Positions 1 through 10,379 of a DNA stretch of 64,000 nucleotides are shown here, in pieces. Position numbers and translations under genes: made by a program. This DNA is from Brevibacillus fortis (GTDB taxonomy: Bacteria > Bacillota > Bacilli > Brevibacillales > Brevibacillaceae): assembly GCF_003013395.1 (NCBI RefSeq), contig NZ_PXZM01000023.1, forward strand, positions 310,001-374,000. Reading direction: 5' to 3'. A model generated the notes under the pieces. It saw only the letters and a program-made list of their open reading frames with translations, had not been told where the DNA came from and ran no database searches. How positions within the stretch are numbered: position 1 is the stretch's first letter; each line of letters begins with the position of its first letter.

Positions 1-1
1 T

Positions 2-826
2 GCTTCTGATGATCAGGCGATTATGGAAACGGTGGATGAAATCGTCGGTGTCTTGCGTGTTGGGATGACACAAGATCAAATCAAAGACAAAGTTTCGATG
101 ACTTACACAGCCATGGATGATTACGGAGGTGGCGGGGACGATGGTGCAGATGAGTATTGGGGCTATTCGATTTTCGCAAAAGAAGGGTATAAACGAAAAG
201 ATTGGGCGATGATCGAAACAGAAGGTCTGTTAAAAAGAGACGTGGGCTTGGAGCTGTTAGTTGGATGGAAGGATAAAAAGCTTCATTGGTATACCCTAAG
301 CTATGTCCAAGGCAAAGACGTCTATCTTTTCAAAATGAACAGTAACGGTACCGTTAATGAGGATGTCGTAGATGTCCCCCAGAATGGCACACAAACACCA
401 GTAGCTACGTCCGTATTTGATTTAAAGCCAGAGGAACAGGATCGTTATTACAATTACATGTATGAGAAAAAAGATGATCTTTTGCGTGGTTTATCTCCAA
501 TCGATGTATTGAAGCTGTATGTGAAAGCACAGCAAGAGGGTCAACTCGAAATGCAGTACGCTTTGCATATCGAGGACGATGGATCAGAGAAGCCAACACC
601 GGAGCAATACTTGGAAGATATGAAGAAAGATCCGGTTGGAGCACGAAATAGCTGGAAGCAGTTGAAAAAGATGCGAGAATTGGCAAGTGACATAACGCTT
701 GAGCAAACGTCTGAAAAGGAAGCGGTTGTATGGGTGACCTTCAAGGACAACAGTGATAAGGTTGGATATAAAATGCAGAAAAACAAACAAGGCATCTGGA
801 AACTAAACTGGATGGCACGACAATAG
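2..826 (+). CDS. Unknown protein, 5' end outside the window
   Basis: The reading frame is open from base 2, upstream of the first ATG at 23, so the gene probably begins before the window and its N-terminus, perhaps with a secretion signal, is missing. I do not recognise the family. Near the visible start is the short motif GMTQDQI, which resembles the GMT-x-x-V/I turn of BamE/SmpA-like lipoproteins; this is only a hint. The rest is hydrophilic, rich in Asp, Glu, Lys, Tyr and Trp, with a C-terminal half that could be an NTF2- or DUF4878-like fold (a helical stretch, then short strands ending in WKLNWMARQ). There is no membrane segment in the visible part. A strong terminator follows at once. 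Confidence 0.6.
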   Translation, partial: ASDDQAIMETVDEIVGVLRVGMTQDQIKDKVSMTYTAMDDYGGGGDDGADEYWGYSIFAKEGYKRKDWAMIETEGLLKRDVGLELLVGWKDKKLHWYTLSYVQGKDVYLFKMNSNGTVNEDVVDVPQNGTQTPVATSVFDLKPEEQDRYYNYMYEKKDDLLRGLSPIDVLKLYVKAQQEGQLEMQYALHIEDDGSEKPTPEQYLEDMKKDPVGARNSWKQLKKMRELASDITLEQTSEKEAVVWVTFKDNSDKVGYKMQKNKQGIWKLNWMARQ

Positions 827-829
827 CAA

Positions 830-870
830 GAAGAGCCTGACTCTCAATAAAGTCAGGCTCTTCTTTTTTT
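830..870 (+). terminator. Rho-independent terminator
   Basis: A perfect 13-bp stem (830-842 with 851-863), a short AT-rich loop and a run of T. It closes the first gene and separates it from the acyl-CoA cluster. Confidence 0.9.
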
Positions 871-879
871 CATTATTGA

Positions 880-908
880 TTGACTATTCGTACGGAAGAC
901 GGCAAAAT
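880..908 (+). promoter_or_regulatory. Probable sigma-A promoter of the acyl-CoA operon
   Basis: TTGACT at 880-885 and CAAAAT at 903-908 are separated by 17 bp. The -10 matches only 4 of 6 positions. The operator-like site at 924-946 lies just downstream of the expected start of transcription, a position where a repressor would block it. Confidence 0.5.
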
Positions 909-923
909 AAAAGCATGCAAAAT

Positions 924-946
924 GAACGAACGCTCGATCGATTGAG
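924..946 (+). promoter_or_regulatory. Operator-like site A, probably for the local TetR regulator
   Basis: A 23-bp site with partial dyad symmetry (half-sites C-x-A-x-C-G and C-G-x-T-T-G). It matches a second site at 5520-5542, before the TetR gene, at 16 of 23 positions, including a shared AACGCTC core. The similarity and the two placements suggest one regulator binding both. This is inference from sequence only. Confidence 0.55.
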
Positions 947-987
947 TTATTGTTGATGTGAATTATCATCCGAATGGAGGTCATTCG

Positions 988-2166
988 ATGAAAACAGTCA
1001 TTGTAGGGGCAGCGCGTACCCCGTTTGGTAAGTTTGGCGGATCTTTGAAAGCGCTATCGGCAGTTGAGCTCGGCTCCATCGTGATCCAGGAAGCCGTAGA
1101 GCGCGCTGGCATTTCTGGAGAACAGGTAGACGAAGTGATTATGGGCATGGTCTTGCAGGCAGGTGCGGGTCAGGTGCCCTCACGCCAGGCGGCTCGTAAG
1201 GCTGGTTTGCCATGGAATGTAGCGAGCGAGACGATTAACAAGGTATGTGCGTCCGGGATGCGTGCAGTGACGTTGGGGGACCAGATCATTCGCGCAGGAG
1301 ACGGAGAAATCATCGTCGCTGGCGGCATGGAGAGCATGAGCAACGCACCGTACGCACTGCCAGATGCACGCAACGGGATGAGGATGGGAGATGCGACGGT
1401 TCGCGATCTCATGATGTATGACGGCCTCACTTGCCCGTTTCATCAAGTGGCGATGGCTGTCCACGGTAGCAATGTGGCGGAAGAGAACGGGATTACGCGG
1501 GAAGAGCAGGATGCGTGGGCACTGCGCAGTCAGCAGAGAGCTGCTCAAGCGATGGAAAAAGGACTTTTTGCCGAAGAGCTAGTATCGGTTTCCATTCCGC
1601 AAAGAAAAGGGGAGCCGCTGCAAGTAATCGTGGATGAAGGACCGCGTCCAGATACCACCGAGGAAGGATTGGCGAAGCTGCCTCCCGTGTACAAAAAGGA
1701 CGGGACGATCACGGCAGGCAATGCTCCAGGAATTAACGACGGAGCGGCAGCGATGGTGTTGATGTCGGATGCAAAAGCGCAGCAACTAGGTATCAAGCCG
1801 CTTGCGACGATTCTTGGTCACGCCGAGGTCGGCGCAGATGCACCTTATATCGCGACAACTCCGGGGCTTGCCATTAACAAGCTCCTGGAGAAGACAGGAG
1901 TAGCTCTTTCTGACATCGATTTGTTCGAGGTGAACGAAGCGTTTGCTGCGGTGATTTTGACCAGTGGAAAAATTGTCGGCTGGGACGCGGAGAAAGTGAA
2001 TGTGAACGGCGGAGCGATCGCGTTTGGACACCCGATTGGGGCGAGTGGGGCTCGGATTATTATGCACCTCGCCTATGAATTGAAGAGACGAGGCGGCGGT
2101 TTGGGAATCGCGGCAATTTGCAGTGGTGCCGCACAGGGTGACGCCATCTTGATTAAAGTGGAGTAA
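988..2166 (+). CDS. Acetyl-CoA C-acetyltransferase (thiolase)
   Basis: Thiolase: joins or cleaves acetoacetyl-CoA and two acetyl-CoA, the last step of short-chain acyl-CoA degradation. The N-terminus [11 protein letters not shown], the active-site Cys in NKVCASG (about residue 87), the GGMESMS segment, the His motif in NEAFA and the C-terminal AICSGAAQG with its second Cys are all present. Length (392 aa) is normal. The frame is open upstream to a GTG at 958, but ATG 988 has the good ribosome site AATGGAGG at 973-980 and starts at the family's usual N-terminus. The next gene begins 15 bp after its stop, so the two are co-transcribed. Confidence 0.93.
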   Translation: MKTVIVGAARTPFGKFGGSLKALSAVELGSIVIQEAVERAGISGEQVDEVIMGMVLQAGAGQVPSRQAARKAGLPWNVASETINKVCASGMRAVTLGDQIIRAGDGEIIVAGGMESMSNAPYALPDARNGMRMGDATVRDLMMYDGLTCPFHQVAMAVHGSNVAEENGITREEQDAWALRSQQRAAQAMEKGLFAEELVSVSIPQRKGEPLQVIVDEGPRPDTTEEGLAKLPPVYKKDGTITAGNAPGINDGAAAMVLMSDAKAQQLGIKPLATILGHAEVGADAPYIATTPGLAINKLLEKTGVALSDIDLFEVNEAFAAVILTSGKIVGWDAEKVNVNGGAIAFGHPIGASGARIIMHLAYELKRRGGGLGIAAICSGAAQGDAILIKVE

Positions 2167-2181
2167 GGGAGGCCTTTTTGC

Positions 2182-3033
2182 ATGAACGTACAAACCATTA
2201 TGGTCATCGGAGCAGGACAGATGGGCAGCGGGATTGCCCAAGTAGCGGCGCAGGCTGGCTTTCGTGTTTATTTGAATGACGTCCAGCAGGCGTTTGTGGA
2301 ACGCGGTCTGGCTACGATTGCAAAAAACTTGTCGCGCAACGTGGAAAAAGGCAAGCTCAGCGAAGCGGAAAAGGAATCGATTCTCGGTCGTTTGACACTG
2401 TCTACTGATCTGGCAGATGCGTCTGATGCAGATTTTGTGGTAGAAGCGGTGACGGAAAACATGGCCGTCAAAACGCAAATCTTTTCCAAGCTGGACGAGG
2501 TATGTCCGCCGCATACGGTGCTTGCGAGCAATACATCCTCCCTGCCGATCACCGAGATCGCAGCAGTTACGAAGCGGCCGGAAAAAGTAATCGGCATGCA
2601 CTTCATGAACCCAGTTCCCGTGATGAAGCTGGTTGAGATCATCCGCGGCCTGCAAACAGCCGATGAGGTTTATCAACTGACAGAAGATTTGTCCAAACAA
2701 ATGAGCAAAGTGCCCGTGAGCGTAAACGATTTCCCAGGGTTTGTGTCCAATCGGGTACTGATGCCCATGCTTAATGAAGCGATTTATTGTGTGTACGAAG
2801 GAGTTGCAACACCGGAAGCGATCGATGAAGTCATGAAGCTGGGCATGAACCATCCAATGGGGCCGCTTCAGCTGGCTGATTTCATCGGGCTGGACACTTG
2901 CCTCTACATTATGGAGGTACTGCACGAAGGGTTCGGTGATTCGAAATACCGCCCATGCCCGTTGCTGCGTAAGTACGTCAAAGCAGGATGGCTAGGCAAA
3001 AAATCCGGTCGTGGTTTCTACGTGTATAACTAA
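2182..3033 (+). CDS. hbd: 3-hydroxybutyryl-CoA dehydrogenase
   Basis: NAD(P)-dependent oxidation of 3-hydroxyacyl-CoA to 3-ketoacyl-CoA, feeding the thiolase before it. The Rossmann motif [10 protein letters not shown] is near residues 10-19, followed by [10 protein letters not shown] and [16 protein letters not shown], which carry the catalytic Ser/His region, and by the C-terminal dimerisation domain with [16 protein letters not shown]. Its 283 aa is the length of single-domain members (B. subtilis MmgB type). It lies second in the operon and is followed about 30 bp later by an acyl-CoA dehydrogenase. Confidence 0.95.
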   Translation: MNVQTIMVIGAGQMGSGIAQVAAQAGFRVYLNDVQQAFVERGLATIAKNLSRNVEKGKLSEAEKESILGRLTLSTDLADASDADFVVEAVTENMAVKTQIFSKLDEVCPPHTVLASNTSSLPITEIAAVTKRPEKVIGMHFMNPVPVMKLVEIIRGLQTADEVYQLTEDLSKQMSKVPVSVNDFPGFVSNRVLMPMLNEAIYCVYEGVATPEAIDEVMKLGMNHPMGPLQLADFIGLDTCLYIMEVLHEGFGDSKYRPCPLLRKYVKAGWLGKKSGRGFYVYN

Positions 3034-3064
3034 CAGTGGAATTTTGCAGAAAGGTAGGACGGAC

Positions 3065-4207
3065 ATGGATTTTCGATTGAACGAAGAGCAAGAGATGATG
3101 CGCCGCATGGTGCGAGACTTTGCCCAGAAAGAGATCGCACCTTTCGTACCGGTGATGGAAGAGACGGACCAGTTCCCGCGTCAGATCCTCAAAAAGATGG
3201 GCGAGATGGGACTCATGGGCATTCCGGTCGCCGAGGAGTGGGGAGGAGCAGGAGCGGACTTTATTTCCTACATTTTGGCCATTCACGAGATTTCCAAGGT
3301 GAGTGCGACTGTAGGCGTCATTTTGTCCGTGCATACCTCAGTCGGCACGAACCCGATTCTCTACTTCGGTACCGAGGAGCAAAAACGCAAATACGTGACC
3401 AAGCTAGCGAGTGGGGAATACCTCGGAGCTTTTGCCTTGACCGAGCCGCATGCAGGTTCTGACGCGAGCAGTATCCGAACCACAGCCGTGAAAAAAGGTG
3501 ATGAGTACATCCTGAACGGAAACAAGGTGTTCATCACAAACGGTGGGGAGGCAGATACGTATATCGCGTTTGCGGTTACCGACTCGACGAAAGGAACGAA
3601 AGGAATATCCGCCTTTATCGTAGACAAGAATACGCCGGGCTTCACGGTTGGGAAAAAGGAAAAGAAGATGGGGCTTCACGGTTCCTATACGACAGAGCTT
3701 GTATTCGACAATGCGCGTGTACCGGCTGCCAACCTCCTAGGTCAGGAGGGGGAAGGCTTCTGTATCGCGATGGCGAATCTGGATTCCGGTCGAATCGGGA
3801 TTGCTGCACAAGCCCTTGGTATTGCCGAGGCCGCAGTCCAGTACGCGACAGAGTACGCGCGGGAACGCAAGCAGTTCGGGCAATCGATTGCCAAGCAGCA
3901 AGCCATCGCTTTTAAGCTGGCTGACATGGCGACGAAAGCAGAAGTAGCCCGGTTGCTGGTATACCGAGCGGCGTGGCTGCGCAGTCAAGGAATCGCTTGT
4001 GGAATGGAAGCCTCGATGGCAAAGCGTTTTGCCACAGACTCCGCGATGGAGCTTGCCACTGAAGCCGTGCAAATCTTTGGGGGCTATGGCTACACCAGAG
4101 AATATCCGGTGGAGCGTCTATTCCGGGATGCGAAAGTAACGCAAATCTATGAGGGCACCAACGAAATTCAACGAATCGTTATCGCCAAGCATTTGCTTGC
4201 TGATTAA
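3065..4207 (+). CDS. Acyl-CoA dehydrogenase, short-chain type
   Basis: FAD enzyme that introduces the alpha-beta double bond in acyl-CoA and passes electrons to electron-transfer flavoprotein. Visible signatures are the FAD/substrate loop [15 protein letters not shown], the ITNGGEAD segment, [14 protein letters not shown] and [10 protein letters not shown], whose Glu (about residue 363) sits at the catalytic-base position of short-chain members. At 380 aa it is full length. The frame is open to 3011, overlapping hbd, but ATG 3065 has an AAAGGTAGGA ribosome site and starts with [12 protein letters not shown], the usual family start. Exact chain length or branched-chain preference cannot be told from sequence alone. 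Confidence 0.92.
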   Translation: MDFRLNEEQEMMRRMVRDFAQKEIAPFVPVMEETDQFPRQILKKMGEMGLMGIPVAEEWGGAGADFISYILAIHEISKVSATVGVILSVHTSVGTNPILYFGTEEQKRKYVTKLASGEYLGAFALTEPHAGSDASSIRTTAVKKGDEYILNGNKVFITNGGEADTYIAFAVTDSTKGTKGISAFIVDKNTPGFTVGKKEKKMGLHGSYTTELVFDNARVPAANLLGQEGEGFCIAMANLDSGRIGIAAQALGIAEAAVQYATEYARERKQFGQSIAKQQAIAFKLADMATKAEVARLLVYRAAWLRSQGIACGMEASMAKRFATDSAMELATEAVQIFGGYGYTREYPVERLFRDAKVTQIYEGTNEIQRIVIAKHLLAD

Positions 4208-4243
4208 ATAGACAGATGAAAAAGACATGGGGGAGTGAGCCAT

Positions 4244-5386
4244 ATGAATTTCCAACTGACGGAAGAACATGACATGATGCGCAAAATGATTCGCGACTTT
4301 GCAGAGAATCAAGTAGCTCCGACAGCAGCCGAGCGCGACGAAGAAGAGTGCTTTGATCGTTCCATTTTTGAGCAAATGGCTGAGCTTGGACTGACAGGAA
4401 TTCCTTGGTCGGAACAATACGGAGGTGCAGGTGCAGATTACCTGAGCTACGTTATTGCAGTGGAAGAACTCTCCCGTGTGGATGCTTCCATCGGTGTGAC
4501 ACTGTCCGCACATGTTTCCTTGGCGAGCTGGCCGATTTACAAGTTCGGGACAGAGGAGCAAAAACAAAAGTTTTTGCGTCCATTAGCAGAAGGTAAGAAG
4601 ATGGGCGCGTACTGTTTGACCGAGGCGGGTTCTGGCTCTGATTCTGCTGGAATGCGCACGACAGCCGTACGCGATGGTGATCACTATATTATAAATGGCA
4701 CCAAAATTTTCATTACCAATGCGGGCGAAGCCGAAATCTACATCGTATTCGCGGTCACTCAACCAGAGTTGCAGCATAAAGGCATCACGGCCTTCATCGT
4801 AGAAAAAGGCATGGACGGCTTCACAATGGGGAAAAAGGAGAAAAAGCTGGGTATCCGTTCCTCGCCAACACTTGCGGTCAATTTTGAAGATGTGCGCGTG
4901 CCGGTAGAAAATAGACTGGGCGAAGAAGGCCAAGGCTTCAAGATCGCGATGATGACGTTGGACGGTGGAAGAAACGGTATCGCCGCTCAAGCATTGGGAA
5001 TTGCACAAGGTGCATACGAGCATGCGCGGAACTATGCCAAAGAACGCAACCAGTTCGGCAAACCAATCGCTTCCTTGCAGGCAATTCAGTTCAAGCTTGC
5101 AGACATGGCAACCAAGATCGAAGCATCCCGTTTGCTCACTTACCAAGCAGCGTGGTTGGAGGATCAAGGTCTTCCTTATGGTAAAGCATCGGCCATGTCC
5201 AAGGTTTTCGCCGGGGACACAGCGATGGAAGTGACTACCGAGGCAGTTCAAGTTTTTGGTGGCTACGGTTATACGCGTGAGTATCCTGTGGAGCGCTTCA
5301 TGCGCGATGCCAAAATTACACAAATATATGAAGGAACAAATGAAATCCAGCGTGTCGTGATCAGCAACTTCCTACTAAAAGAGTAG
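4244..5386 (+). CDS. Acyl-CoA dehydrogenase, second copy
   Basis: A paralogue of the preceding gene, with the same landmarks ([49 protein letters not shown] with Glu near residue 363). The two share length and gene order but differ enough to suggest different acyl-CoA substrates. An earlier GTG at 4235 is in frame; ATG 4244 is preferred because the GGGGGAG ribosome site at 4229-4235 then has normal spacing. It ends the four-gene + strand degradation operon. No clear terminator separates it from the regulator, which has its own promoter. Confidence 0.92.
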   Translation: MNFQLTEEHDMMRKMIRDFAENQVAPTAAERDEEECFDRSIFEQMAELGLTGIPWSEQYGGAGADYLSYVIAVEELSRVDASIGVTLSAHVSLASWPIYKFGTEEQKQKFLRPLAEGKKMGAYCLTEAGSGSDSAGMRTTAVRDGDHYIINGTKIFITNAGEAEIYIVFAVTQPELQHKGITAFIVEKGMDGFTMGKKEKKLGIRSSPTLAVNFEDVRVPVENRLGEEGQGFKIAMMTLDGGRNGIAAQALGIAQGAYEHARNYAKERNQFGKPIASLQAIQFKLADMATKIEASRLLTYQAAWLEDQGLPYGKASAMSKVFAGDTAMEVTTEAVQVFGGYGYTREYPVERFMRDAKITQIYEGTNEIQRVVISNFLLKE

Positions 5387-5434
5387 GAAGTGGTCCAGTC
5401 TTCCAACACGGTTGAAAACGTAGAAAAGAAAAGT

Positions 5435-5463
5435 TTGGCTTTGTGCTCTTACTCGCGTATAAT
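5435..5463 (+). promoter_or_regulatory. Sigma-A promoter for tetR-icmF
   Basis: TTGGCT at 5435-5440 and a perfect TATAAT at 5458-5463 with 17 bp between. Operator-like site B lies about 50 bp downstream of the predicted start, suggesting autoregulation. Confidence 0.65.
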
Positions 5464-5519
5464 GATCTGCGAATGATACAAAAGTAGAGTGTTTGCGCCT
5501 TCTTTTCTATGAGGCGTCT

Positions 5520-5542
5520 GACCAAACGCTCAGTCGGTTGGA
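5520..5542 (+). promoter_or_regulatory. Operator-like site B before the TetR gene
   Basis: Matches site A (924-946) at 16 of 23 positions. Symmetric half-sites are CCAAxCG on the left and CGGTTGG on the right. It ends just before the ribosome site of the TetR gene, so a bound protein would act as a roadblock in the leader. Confidence 0.55.
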
Positions 5543-5557
5543 AAGGTGGATTTTGGA

Positions 5558-6190
5558 GTGTCTGATAAGAGAAAAGCGATACCGTCCCTAGTAAAGGACC
5601 CAAAACTGATCGAGAGAAGACGAGAGCAGATTATTGAGGCTGCCGTTCATCTCTTCATTAATAAAGGCTTTCATAAAACGACGACAAGGGAAATTGCCCG
5701 GGCGTCTGGGTTTAGTATTGGTACGCTGTATGAGTATATCGAGTCAAAAGAAGACGTGCTCTATCTTGTTTGTGATGCCATTCATGCGGAGATGGAGACG
5801 CGCTTGCGTGAAGCGATCAACTTCAACGGAACTGGTTTGAAAACATTAAAGGTAGCACTAAAGAGCCTGATCCGCGTGATGGATCAGATGAGCGACCGCG
5901 TCTTGCTTATTTATCAGGAAGCCAAATCATTGCCAAAAGAAACACTCCGCTACGTGTTGGGGCGTGAAGAAGCCATTTCGCATATTTTCGTCGAAATTCT
6001 GGAAAAAGGGATTGCTGACGGTTCGCTGCGCATAGACGAAAAGAACGTCAAGCTGATGGCGGACAATATCATGGTGCTGGGCGAAATGTGGGTCTTCCGC
6101 CGCTGGGCATTGAAAAAGCACTATACCATTGAGGAGTACACAGAGAAGCAGATCGCGCTTCTGCTGCGCGAAATCAGTGTCTCCGATTAA
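5558..6190 (+). CDS. TetR/AcrR-family regulator, probable acyl-CoA-responsive repressor
   Basis: An N-terminal TetR helix-turn-helix (about residues 17-63: RREQIIEAAVHLFINKGFHK, TTREIARASGFSIGTLYEYI) is followed by a helical ligand domain. Position between an acyl-CoA dehydrogenase and icmF suggests a FadR-like repressor released by acyl-CoA, as known for Bacillus FadR; the ligand is inference. Two starts are possible, GTG 5546 and GTG 5558; the second has the AAAGGTGGA ribosome site at normal spacing and is used here. The product is 210 aa, usual for the family. A terminator-like hairpin follows before icmF. Confidence 0.85.
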   Translation: MSDKRKAIPSLVKDPKLIERRREQIIEAAVHLFINKGFHKTTTREIARASGFSIGTLYEYIESKEDVLYLVCDAIHAEMETRLREAINFNGTGLKTLKVALKSLIRVMDQMSDRVLLIYQEAKSLPKETLRYVLGREEAISHIFVEILEKGIADGSLRIDEKNVKLMADNIMVLGEMWVFRRWALKKHYTIEEYTEKQIALLLREISVSD

Positions 6191-6221
6191 GAAGAGAGTT
6201 TAAAAAGTCTGGAAAACATAG

Positions 6222-6275
6222 GGTGCCAAGCATGCCTCGCGTCTACCGCGCCTTGATCTGCTTGGCCCTGTTTTT
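6222..6275 (+). terminator. Probable terminator or attenuating hairpin between tetR and icmF
   Basis: GCCAAGCA (about 6225-6232) pairs with TGCTTGGC (about 6258-6265); a smaller CGCG-based stem lies inside, and TTTTT follows at 6271-6275. Because no new promoter is clear before icmF, it may only reduce read-through. Confidence 0.5.
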
Positions 6276-6310
6276 CCTCTTTTTAAGCTTATGAAAAGGA
6301 GAGTGGAACG

Positions 6311-9300
6311 ATGGAAACGGAAGTGTATCGTCCGCAAAACAAGGTTCGCTTTGTGACCGCAGCCAGTCTGTATGACGGTCACGATGCCTCGATTAATATC
6401 ATGCGCCGTATTTTACAATCGTCGGGAGTAGAAGTGATCCATCTCGGACACAACCGCTCTGTTGACGATATTGTAACAGCCGCTGTCCAGGAGGATGTGC
6501 AAGGGATTGCCATCAGCTCCTACCAAGGCGGTCATGTGGAGTATTTCAAATACGTAATTGATTTATTACGCGAGCGGGGAGCAGAGCATATCCGTGTTTT
6601 TGGCGGCGGTGGCGGCGTTATCGTTCCACGCGAGATTCGGGAATTAGAAGAGTACGGAGTCTGTAAAATTTACTCGCCGGATGACGGCAGACGATTGGGC
6701 TTGCAGGGCATGATAAACGATATGATCAGACATAGCGATTTCCCGACCGTCAAGCAGTTGGAGGAAGAAGTAGCAGGCTTGCGCGAGCAAAACCACCAGG
6801 CGATTGCCCGGCTTATTTCCGTTGCAGAGTATACAGTGGACCAGCCCGAATGGACAGAACCTCTCCGCACAAGTTTAGTGGAAGCCGATTCAACCATTCC
6901 GGTATTAGGAATTACGGGTACGGGTGGAGCGGGCAAAAGCTCATTGACTGATGAGCTTGTTCGTCGTTTTATTCGCAATTATCCTGAGAAGACGGTCGCG
7001 ATCTTGTCTGTCGATCCGTCCAAGCAAAAGTCAGGCGGAGCGTTACTAGGTGACCGCATCCGCATGAATGCCAATTCGACGCCGCGCGTTTACATGCGCA
7101 GTCTCGCCACCCGCAAATCGGGAATGGAGCTGTCAGCGGCCTTAAAAGACGCGATTCAAGTAACGCGATCTGCCCACTTCGATCTGATTATTGTGGAAAC
7201 GAGCGGGATCGGTCAGGGGGATGCGCAGGTCACTGAAGTGTGCGACGTCTCCATGTACGTCATGACCAGTGAATTCGGGGCACCATCCCAGCTAGAAAAG
7301 ATTGATATGCTGGACTTTGCTGATGTGATCGCGATCAACAAATTTGAGCGCAAAGGCTCGGAGGACGCTCTTCGCGAGGTTCGTAAGCAATATCGACGCA
7401 ATCACCAGCTTTTTGAGCTGCCGGATGAGAAGGTTCCTGTATATGGTACGATTGCGAGCCAGTTTAACGATCCGGGAACGAATGTGTTGTTTGCTGCCCT
7501 GATGCATCGAATTGTAGAAAAGACTGGCGTTGACTGGTCTGTAAATCATTTGGATACGACTCCGGTTCATATTCATAAAACTTCGTTGATTCCGACAGAG
7601 AAAATCAATTATTTGCAAGACATTGCCAATACTGTCCGGCAATACCGGGTCTATGCCGAAGAGCAGTCGGTGATTGCACGCAAACTGTTTCAATTGCAGG
7701 GCGCAAAGGAGACGGTGCTTGCCTCGGGCGATTCTGTAGCTGCCGAGCTGGCGGTGGTGCTTGATAAACAAATCGTTCTCTTTGAAGAAAAGCTGCATCC
7801 GGAGTGCCGGCGTATCCTCGATAATTGGCCGAAGCTCAAGGAAGCGTATCGGAAGGATCAATTCGTTACGAAAATTCGCGATAAAGAATTGATCACCAAG
7901 CTTTTCAGCGAATCGTTGTCGGGGACACGCATTTCAAAAGTCGCCGTCCCAGATTACGAGGATTGGGGCGAAATTTTAAAGTGGTCGTTAAAAGAAAATG
8001 TCCCTGGTGAATTCCCGTATACGGCAGGAGTATTTCCATTTAAACGCGAGGGAGAAGATCCCAAGCGACAATTTGCAGGCGAAGGTACTCCCGAGCGGAC
8101 GAACAGGCGCTTTCACTTCCTGTCTCAAAATGATGAGGCGAAGCGACTCAGCACGGCTTTTGACTCGGTTACGCTGTATGGTGAGGACCCTGACTACCGT
8201 CCTGATATTTACGGGAAAATCGGTACGAGTGGGGTCAGCATTTGCACCCTGGATGACATGAAAAAGCTGTACGCCGGCTTTGATCTTTGTGCACCCAGCA
8301 CTTCGGTGTCCATGACGATCAATGGTCCTGCACCCATGATTTTGGCCATGTTCATGAATACGGCGATCGAGCAGCAACTGGGTGCTTTTGTCCAAAAAGA
8401 AGGGCGTCAGCCTACCGAGGACGAAGCGAAGCAAATCAGAGCGTACACGCTGTCGACTGTTCGCGGAACCGTTCAGGCAGATATTTTGAAAGAGGATCAG
8501 GGGCAAAACACGTGTATCTTCTCGACAGAATTTGCCTTGCGAATGATGGGGGATATCCAGCAGTATTTTATCGACCAGAAGGTGCGGAACTACTACTCCG
8601 TGTCGATTTCCGGTTATCATATTGCGGAGGCGGGGGCGAATCCGATTACGCAGCTTGCGTTTACGCTGTCTAACGGATTTACCTATGTAGAGTACTATTT
8701 GAGCCGCGGAATGAACATCGATGACTTTGCGCCCAACCTGTCTTTCTTCTTCTCCAATGGTCTCGATCCAGAATACACCGTGATTGGACGAGTGGCTCGT
8801 CGGATTTGGGCAACCGTGATGAAAAACCGTTATAGTGCTAATGACCGCAGTCAAAAGCTGAAGTACCACATCCAGACATCCGGCCGTTCCTTGCACGCGC
8901 AGGAGATGGATTTCAACGATATCAGAACGACTTTGCAGGCCTTGATTGCGATTTATGACAACTGTAATTCTCTTCATACGAATGCGTTCGATGAAGCGAT
9001 TACGACCCCGACAGAGAACTCTGTGCGACGCGCCATGGCGATTCAGATGATCATCAACAAGGAAATGGGACTCGCCAAAAATGAGAACCCGCTGCAAGGT
9101 GCATTTATCATCGATGAGCTGACCGATCTGGTGGAAGAAGCTGTCATGCAAGAGTTCGAGCGTATCAGTTCTCGTGGAGGCGTTCTGGGGGCGATGGAGA
9201 CCCAATACCAGCGCGGAAAAATTCAAGATGAGTCCATGTATTACGAAATGAAAAAGCATACAGGTGAGCTGCCAATTATTGGGGTAAACACCTTTATTAA

Positions 9301-9562
9301 TCCGAATGCGTCCGAGGACGATTACGAGATTGAATTGGCTCGGGCAACCGAAGAGGAAAAAGAACAGCAAATCGTGAACCTGCGAGCCTTCCAGGAGTGC
9401 CACAAGGATGTGTCTACGGCTGCTCTGCGACGTCTTCAGGAAGTGGCTATGGCGGGGGAGAACATCTTTGCCGAACTGATGGAGACGGTCAAAGTAGCAT
9501 CGCTTGGACAAATCAGTGCTGCCTTGTATGAAGTAGGCGGCCAGTACCGTAGAAATATGTAA
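6311..9562 (+). CDS. icmF: Fused isobutyryl-CoA mutase (IcmF)
   Basis: Adenosylcobalamin enzyme that interconverts isobutyryl-CoA and n-butyryl-CoA, with its own G-protein chaperone in one chain. Order of domains: B12-binding domain at about residues 12-145, with the cobalt-ligand His in LYDGHDAS (His24); MeaI-type GTPase with Walker [13 protein letters not shown] near residue 200 and the base-specificity motif NKFE; a linker; and the TIM-barrel acyl-CoA mutase half from about residue 560. The segment [15 protein letters not shown] is the IcmF version of the substrate loop, unlike the GPYATMY form of methylmalonyl-CoA mutase. At 1083 aa it matches family length. Its setting beside butyryl-type acyl-CoA genes fits valine or branched-acyl-CoA degradation. 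Confidence 0.95.
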   Translation: METEVYRPQNKVRFVTAASLYDGHDASINIMRRILQSSGVEVIHLGHNRSVDDIVTAAVQEDVQGIAISSYQGGHVEYFKYVIDLLRERGAEHIRVFGGGGGVIVPREIRELEEYGVCKIYSPDDGRRLGLQGMINDMIRHSDFPTVKQLEEEVAGLREQNHQAIARLISVAEYTVDQPEWTEPLRTSLVEADSTIPVLGITGTGGAGKSSLTDELVRRFIRNYPEKTVAILSVDPSKQKSGGALLGDRIRMNANSTPRVYMRSLATRKSGMELSAALKDAIQVTRSAHFDLIIVETSGIGQGDAQVTEVCDVSMYVMTSEFGAPSQLEKIDMLDFADVIAINKFERKGSEDALREVRKQYRRNHQLFELPDEKVPVYGTIASQFNDPGTNVLFAALMHRIVEKTGVDWSVNHLDTTPVHIHKTSLIPTEKINYLQDIANTVRQYRVYAEEQSVIARKLFQLQGAKETVLASGDSVAAELAVVLDKQIVLFEEKLHPECRRILDNWPKLKEAYRKDQFVTKIRDKELITKLFSESLSGTRISKVAVPDYEDWGEILKWSLKENVPGEFPYTAGVFPFKREGEDPKRQFAGEGTPERTNRRFHFLSQNDEAKRLSTAFDSVTLYGEDPDYRPDIYGKIGTSGVSICTLDDMKKLYAGFDLCAPSTSVSMTINGPAPMILAMFMNTAIEQQLGAFVQKEGRQPTEDEAKQIRAYTLSTVRGTVQADILKEDQGQNTCIFSTEFALRMMGDIQQYFIDQKVRNYYSVSISGYHIAEAGANPITQLAFTLSNGFTYVEYYLSRGMNIDDFAPNLSFFFSNGLDPEYTVIGRVARRIWATVMKNRYSANDRSQKLKYHIQTSGRSLHAQEMDFNDIRTTLQALIAIYDNCNSLHTNAFDEAITTPTENSVRRAMAIQMIINKEMGLAKNENPLQGAFIIDELTDLVEEAVMQEFERISSRGGVLGAMETQYQRGKIQDESMYYEMKKHTGELPIIGVNTFINPNASEDDYEIELARATEEEKEQQIVNLRAFQECHKDVSTAALRRLQEVAMAGENIFAELMETVKVASLGQISAALYEVGGQYRRNM

Positions 9563-9601
9563 GACAAATCCCTCGGTAGCGATTGCCGAGGGATGTCTTT
9601 G
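9562..9601 (+). terminator. Terminator after icmF
   Basis: ATCCCTCGG (9568-9576) pairs with CCGAGGGAT (9586-9594), extended by AGACA/GTCT outside; a T-rich tail follows. The outer stem begins within the icmF stop codon. Confidence 0.75.
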
Positions 9602-9635
9602 GTTTTGGTGTCGACAAGAATTAGTCAGCCCCTGT

Positions 9636-9663
9636 TTGAAAGCCTTGCATTTTCGTCTAAAAT
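9636..9663 (+). promoter_or_regulatory. Possible rpoE promoter
   Basis: TTGAAA at 9636-9641 and TAAAAT at 9658-9663 with 16 bp between. Several other AT-rich -10-like words are nearby, so the choice is uncertain. The 9602-9818 gap also holds a perfect dyad (9693-9707) and an inverted repeat around the rpoE start. Confidence 0.35.
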
Positions 9664-9818
9664 AAGGAATACTGTATGATAGCCTTCTTATGTTGTACGA
9701 TGTACAATCGAAGAAATCGATATCATTTATGAATGACTTATACAAGCCTGCGTCCCCGAACAGGGCACCGGGTCAGTATTCAAATCAATCGTTTTTATAT
9801 GGAAAGGACGTGCCCTGA

Positions 9819-10379
9819 GTGAGTCAATTGTTTGCTCATATTGATTCCGAGAAACTGAGTGAGATGGCGTTAGTTGACATTGCGTATGAAATTTTGCGTG
9901 AAACTAACCGCACTTACAACTTCCGCGAGCTGATGAATGAACTGGTTGCAGTGCGCAAGCTGACAGATGAACAACTCATGGCAATCATCGCGCAAGTATA
10001 CACAGAAATTAACATTGATGGCCGTTTCGTGTGCCTCGGTGACAATGTATGGGGATTGAAACGCTGGTACCCAACCGACACCGTGGAAGAAACCCAAGAG
10101 GGTGGCGGAACGAAGAAGAAGAAAATCGTCACGGAAGACGACTTCGACGATTACGATTCCGAAGACGAAGGTGTCGAAGAATACGAGGACGACGATGTGG
10201 TCATCTTTGAGGACGAAGAGGAATTCGTCGACGAAGATTCTGAAATCGAAGAAGAAGAAATCGATGGAGAAATCGAAGAGGAAGAACTCGAAGACGAAGA
10301 TGATGAGATGTTCGAAGAGGACGAAGAGCTTGCGGAAGAGGAATCTGACGAAGAGATCGACGACGAAGAAGAGAAATAG
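9819..10379 (+). CDS. rpoE: RNA polymerase delta subunit
   Basis: Small Gram-positive RNA polymerase subunit that increases transcript release and promoter selectivity. An N-terminal winged-helix (HARE-HTH) domain, about residues 8-90 (ALVDIAYEILRE through VWGLKRWYP), is followed by a very acidic tail of about 80 residues made almost only of Asp and Glu. This layout is diagnostic. The start is GTG with the GGAAAGG ribosome site at 9801-9807. It sits before pyrG, as in many Bacillales. The coding strand of the tail is a GAA/GAC/GAT-rich low-complexity stretch that creates spurious frames on both strands. Confidence 0.95.
   Translation: MSQLFAHIDSEKLSEMALVDIAYEILRETNRTYNFRELMNELVAVRKLTDEQLMAIIAQVYTEINIDGRFVCLGDNVWGLKRWYPTDTVEETQEGGGTKKKKIVTEDDFDDYDSEDEGVEEYEDDDVVIFEDEEEFVDEDSEIEEEEIDGEIEEEELEDEDDEMFEEDEELAEEESDEEIDDEEEK

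Noticed and set aside
1786..2925. 379-codon minus-strand frame across thiolase and hbd
   Set aside because: Spans two convincing + strand genes and has no domain of its own.
7988..9745. 585-codon minus-strand frame opposite icmF
   Set aside because: Shadow of the mutase domain coding strand; composition rich in His, Arg, Cys and no known motif.
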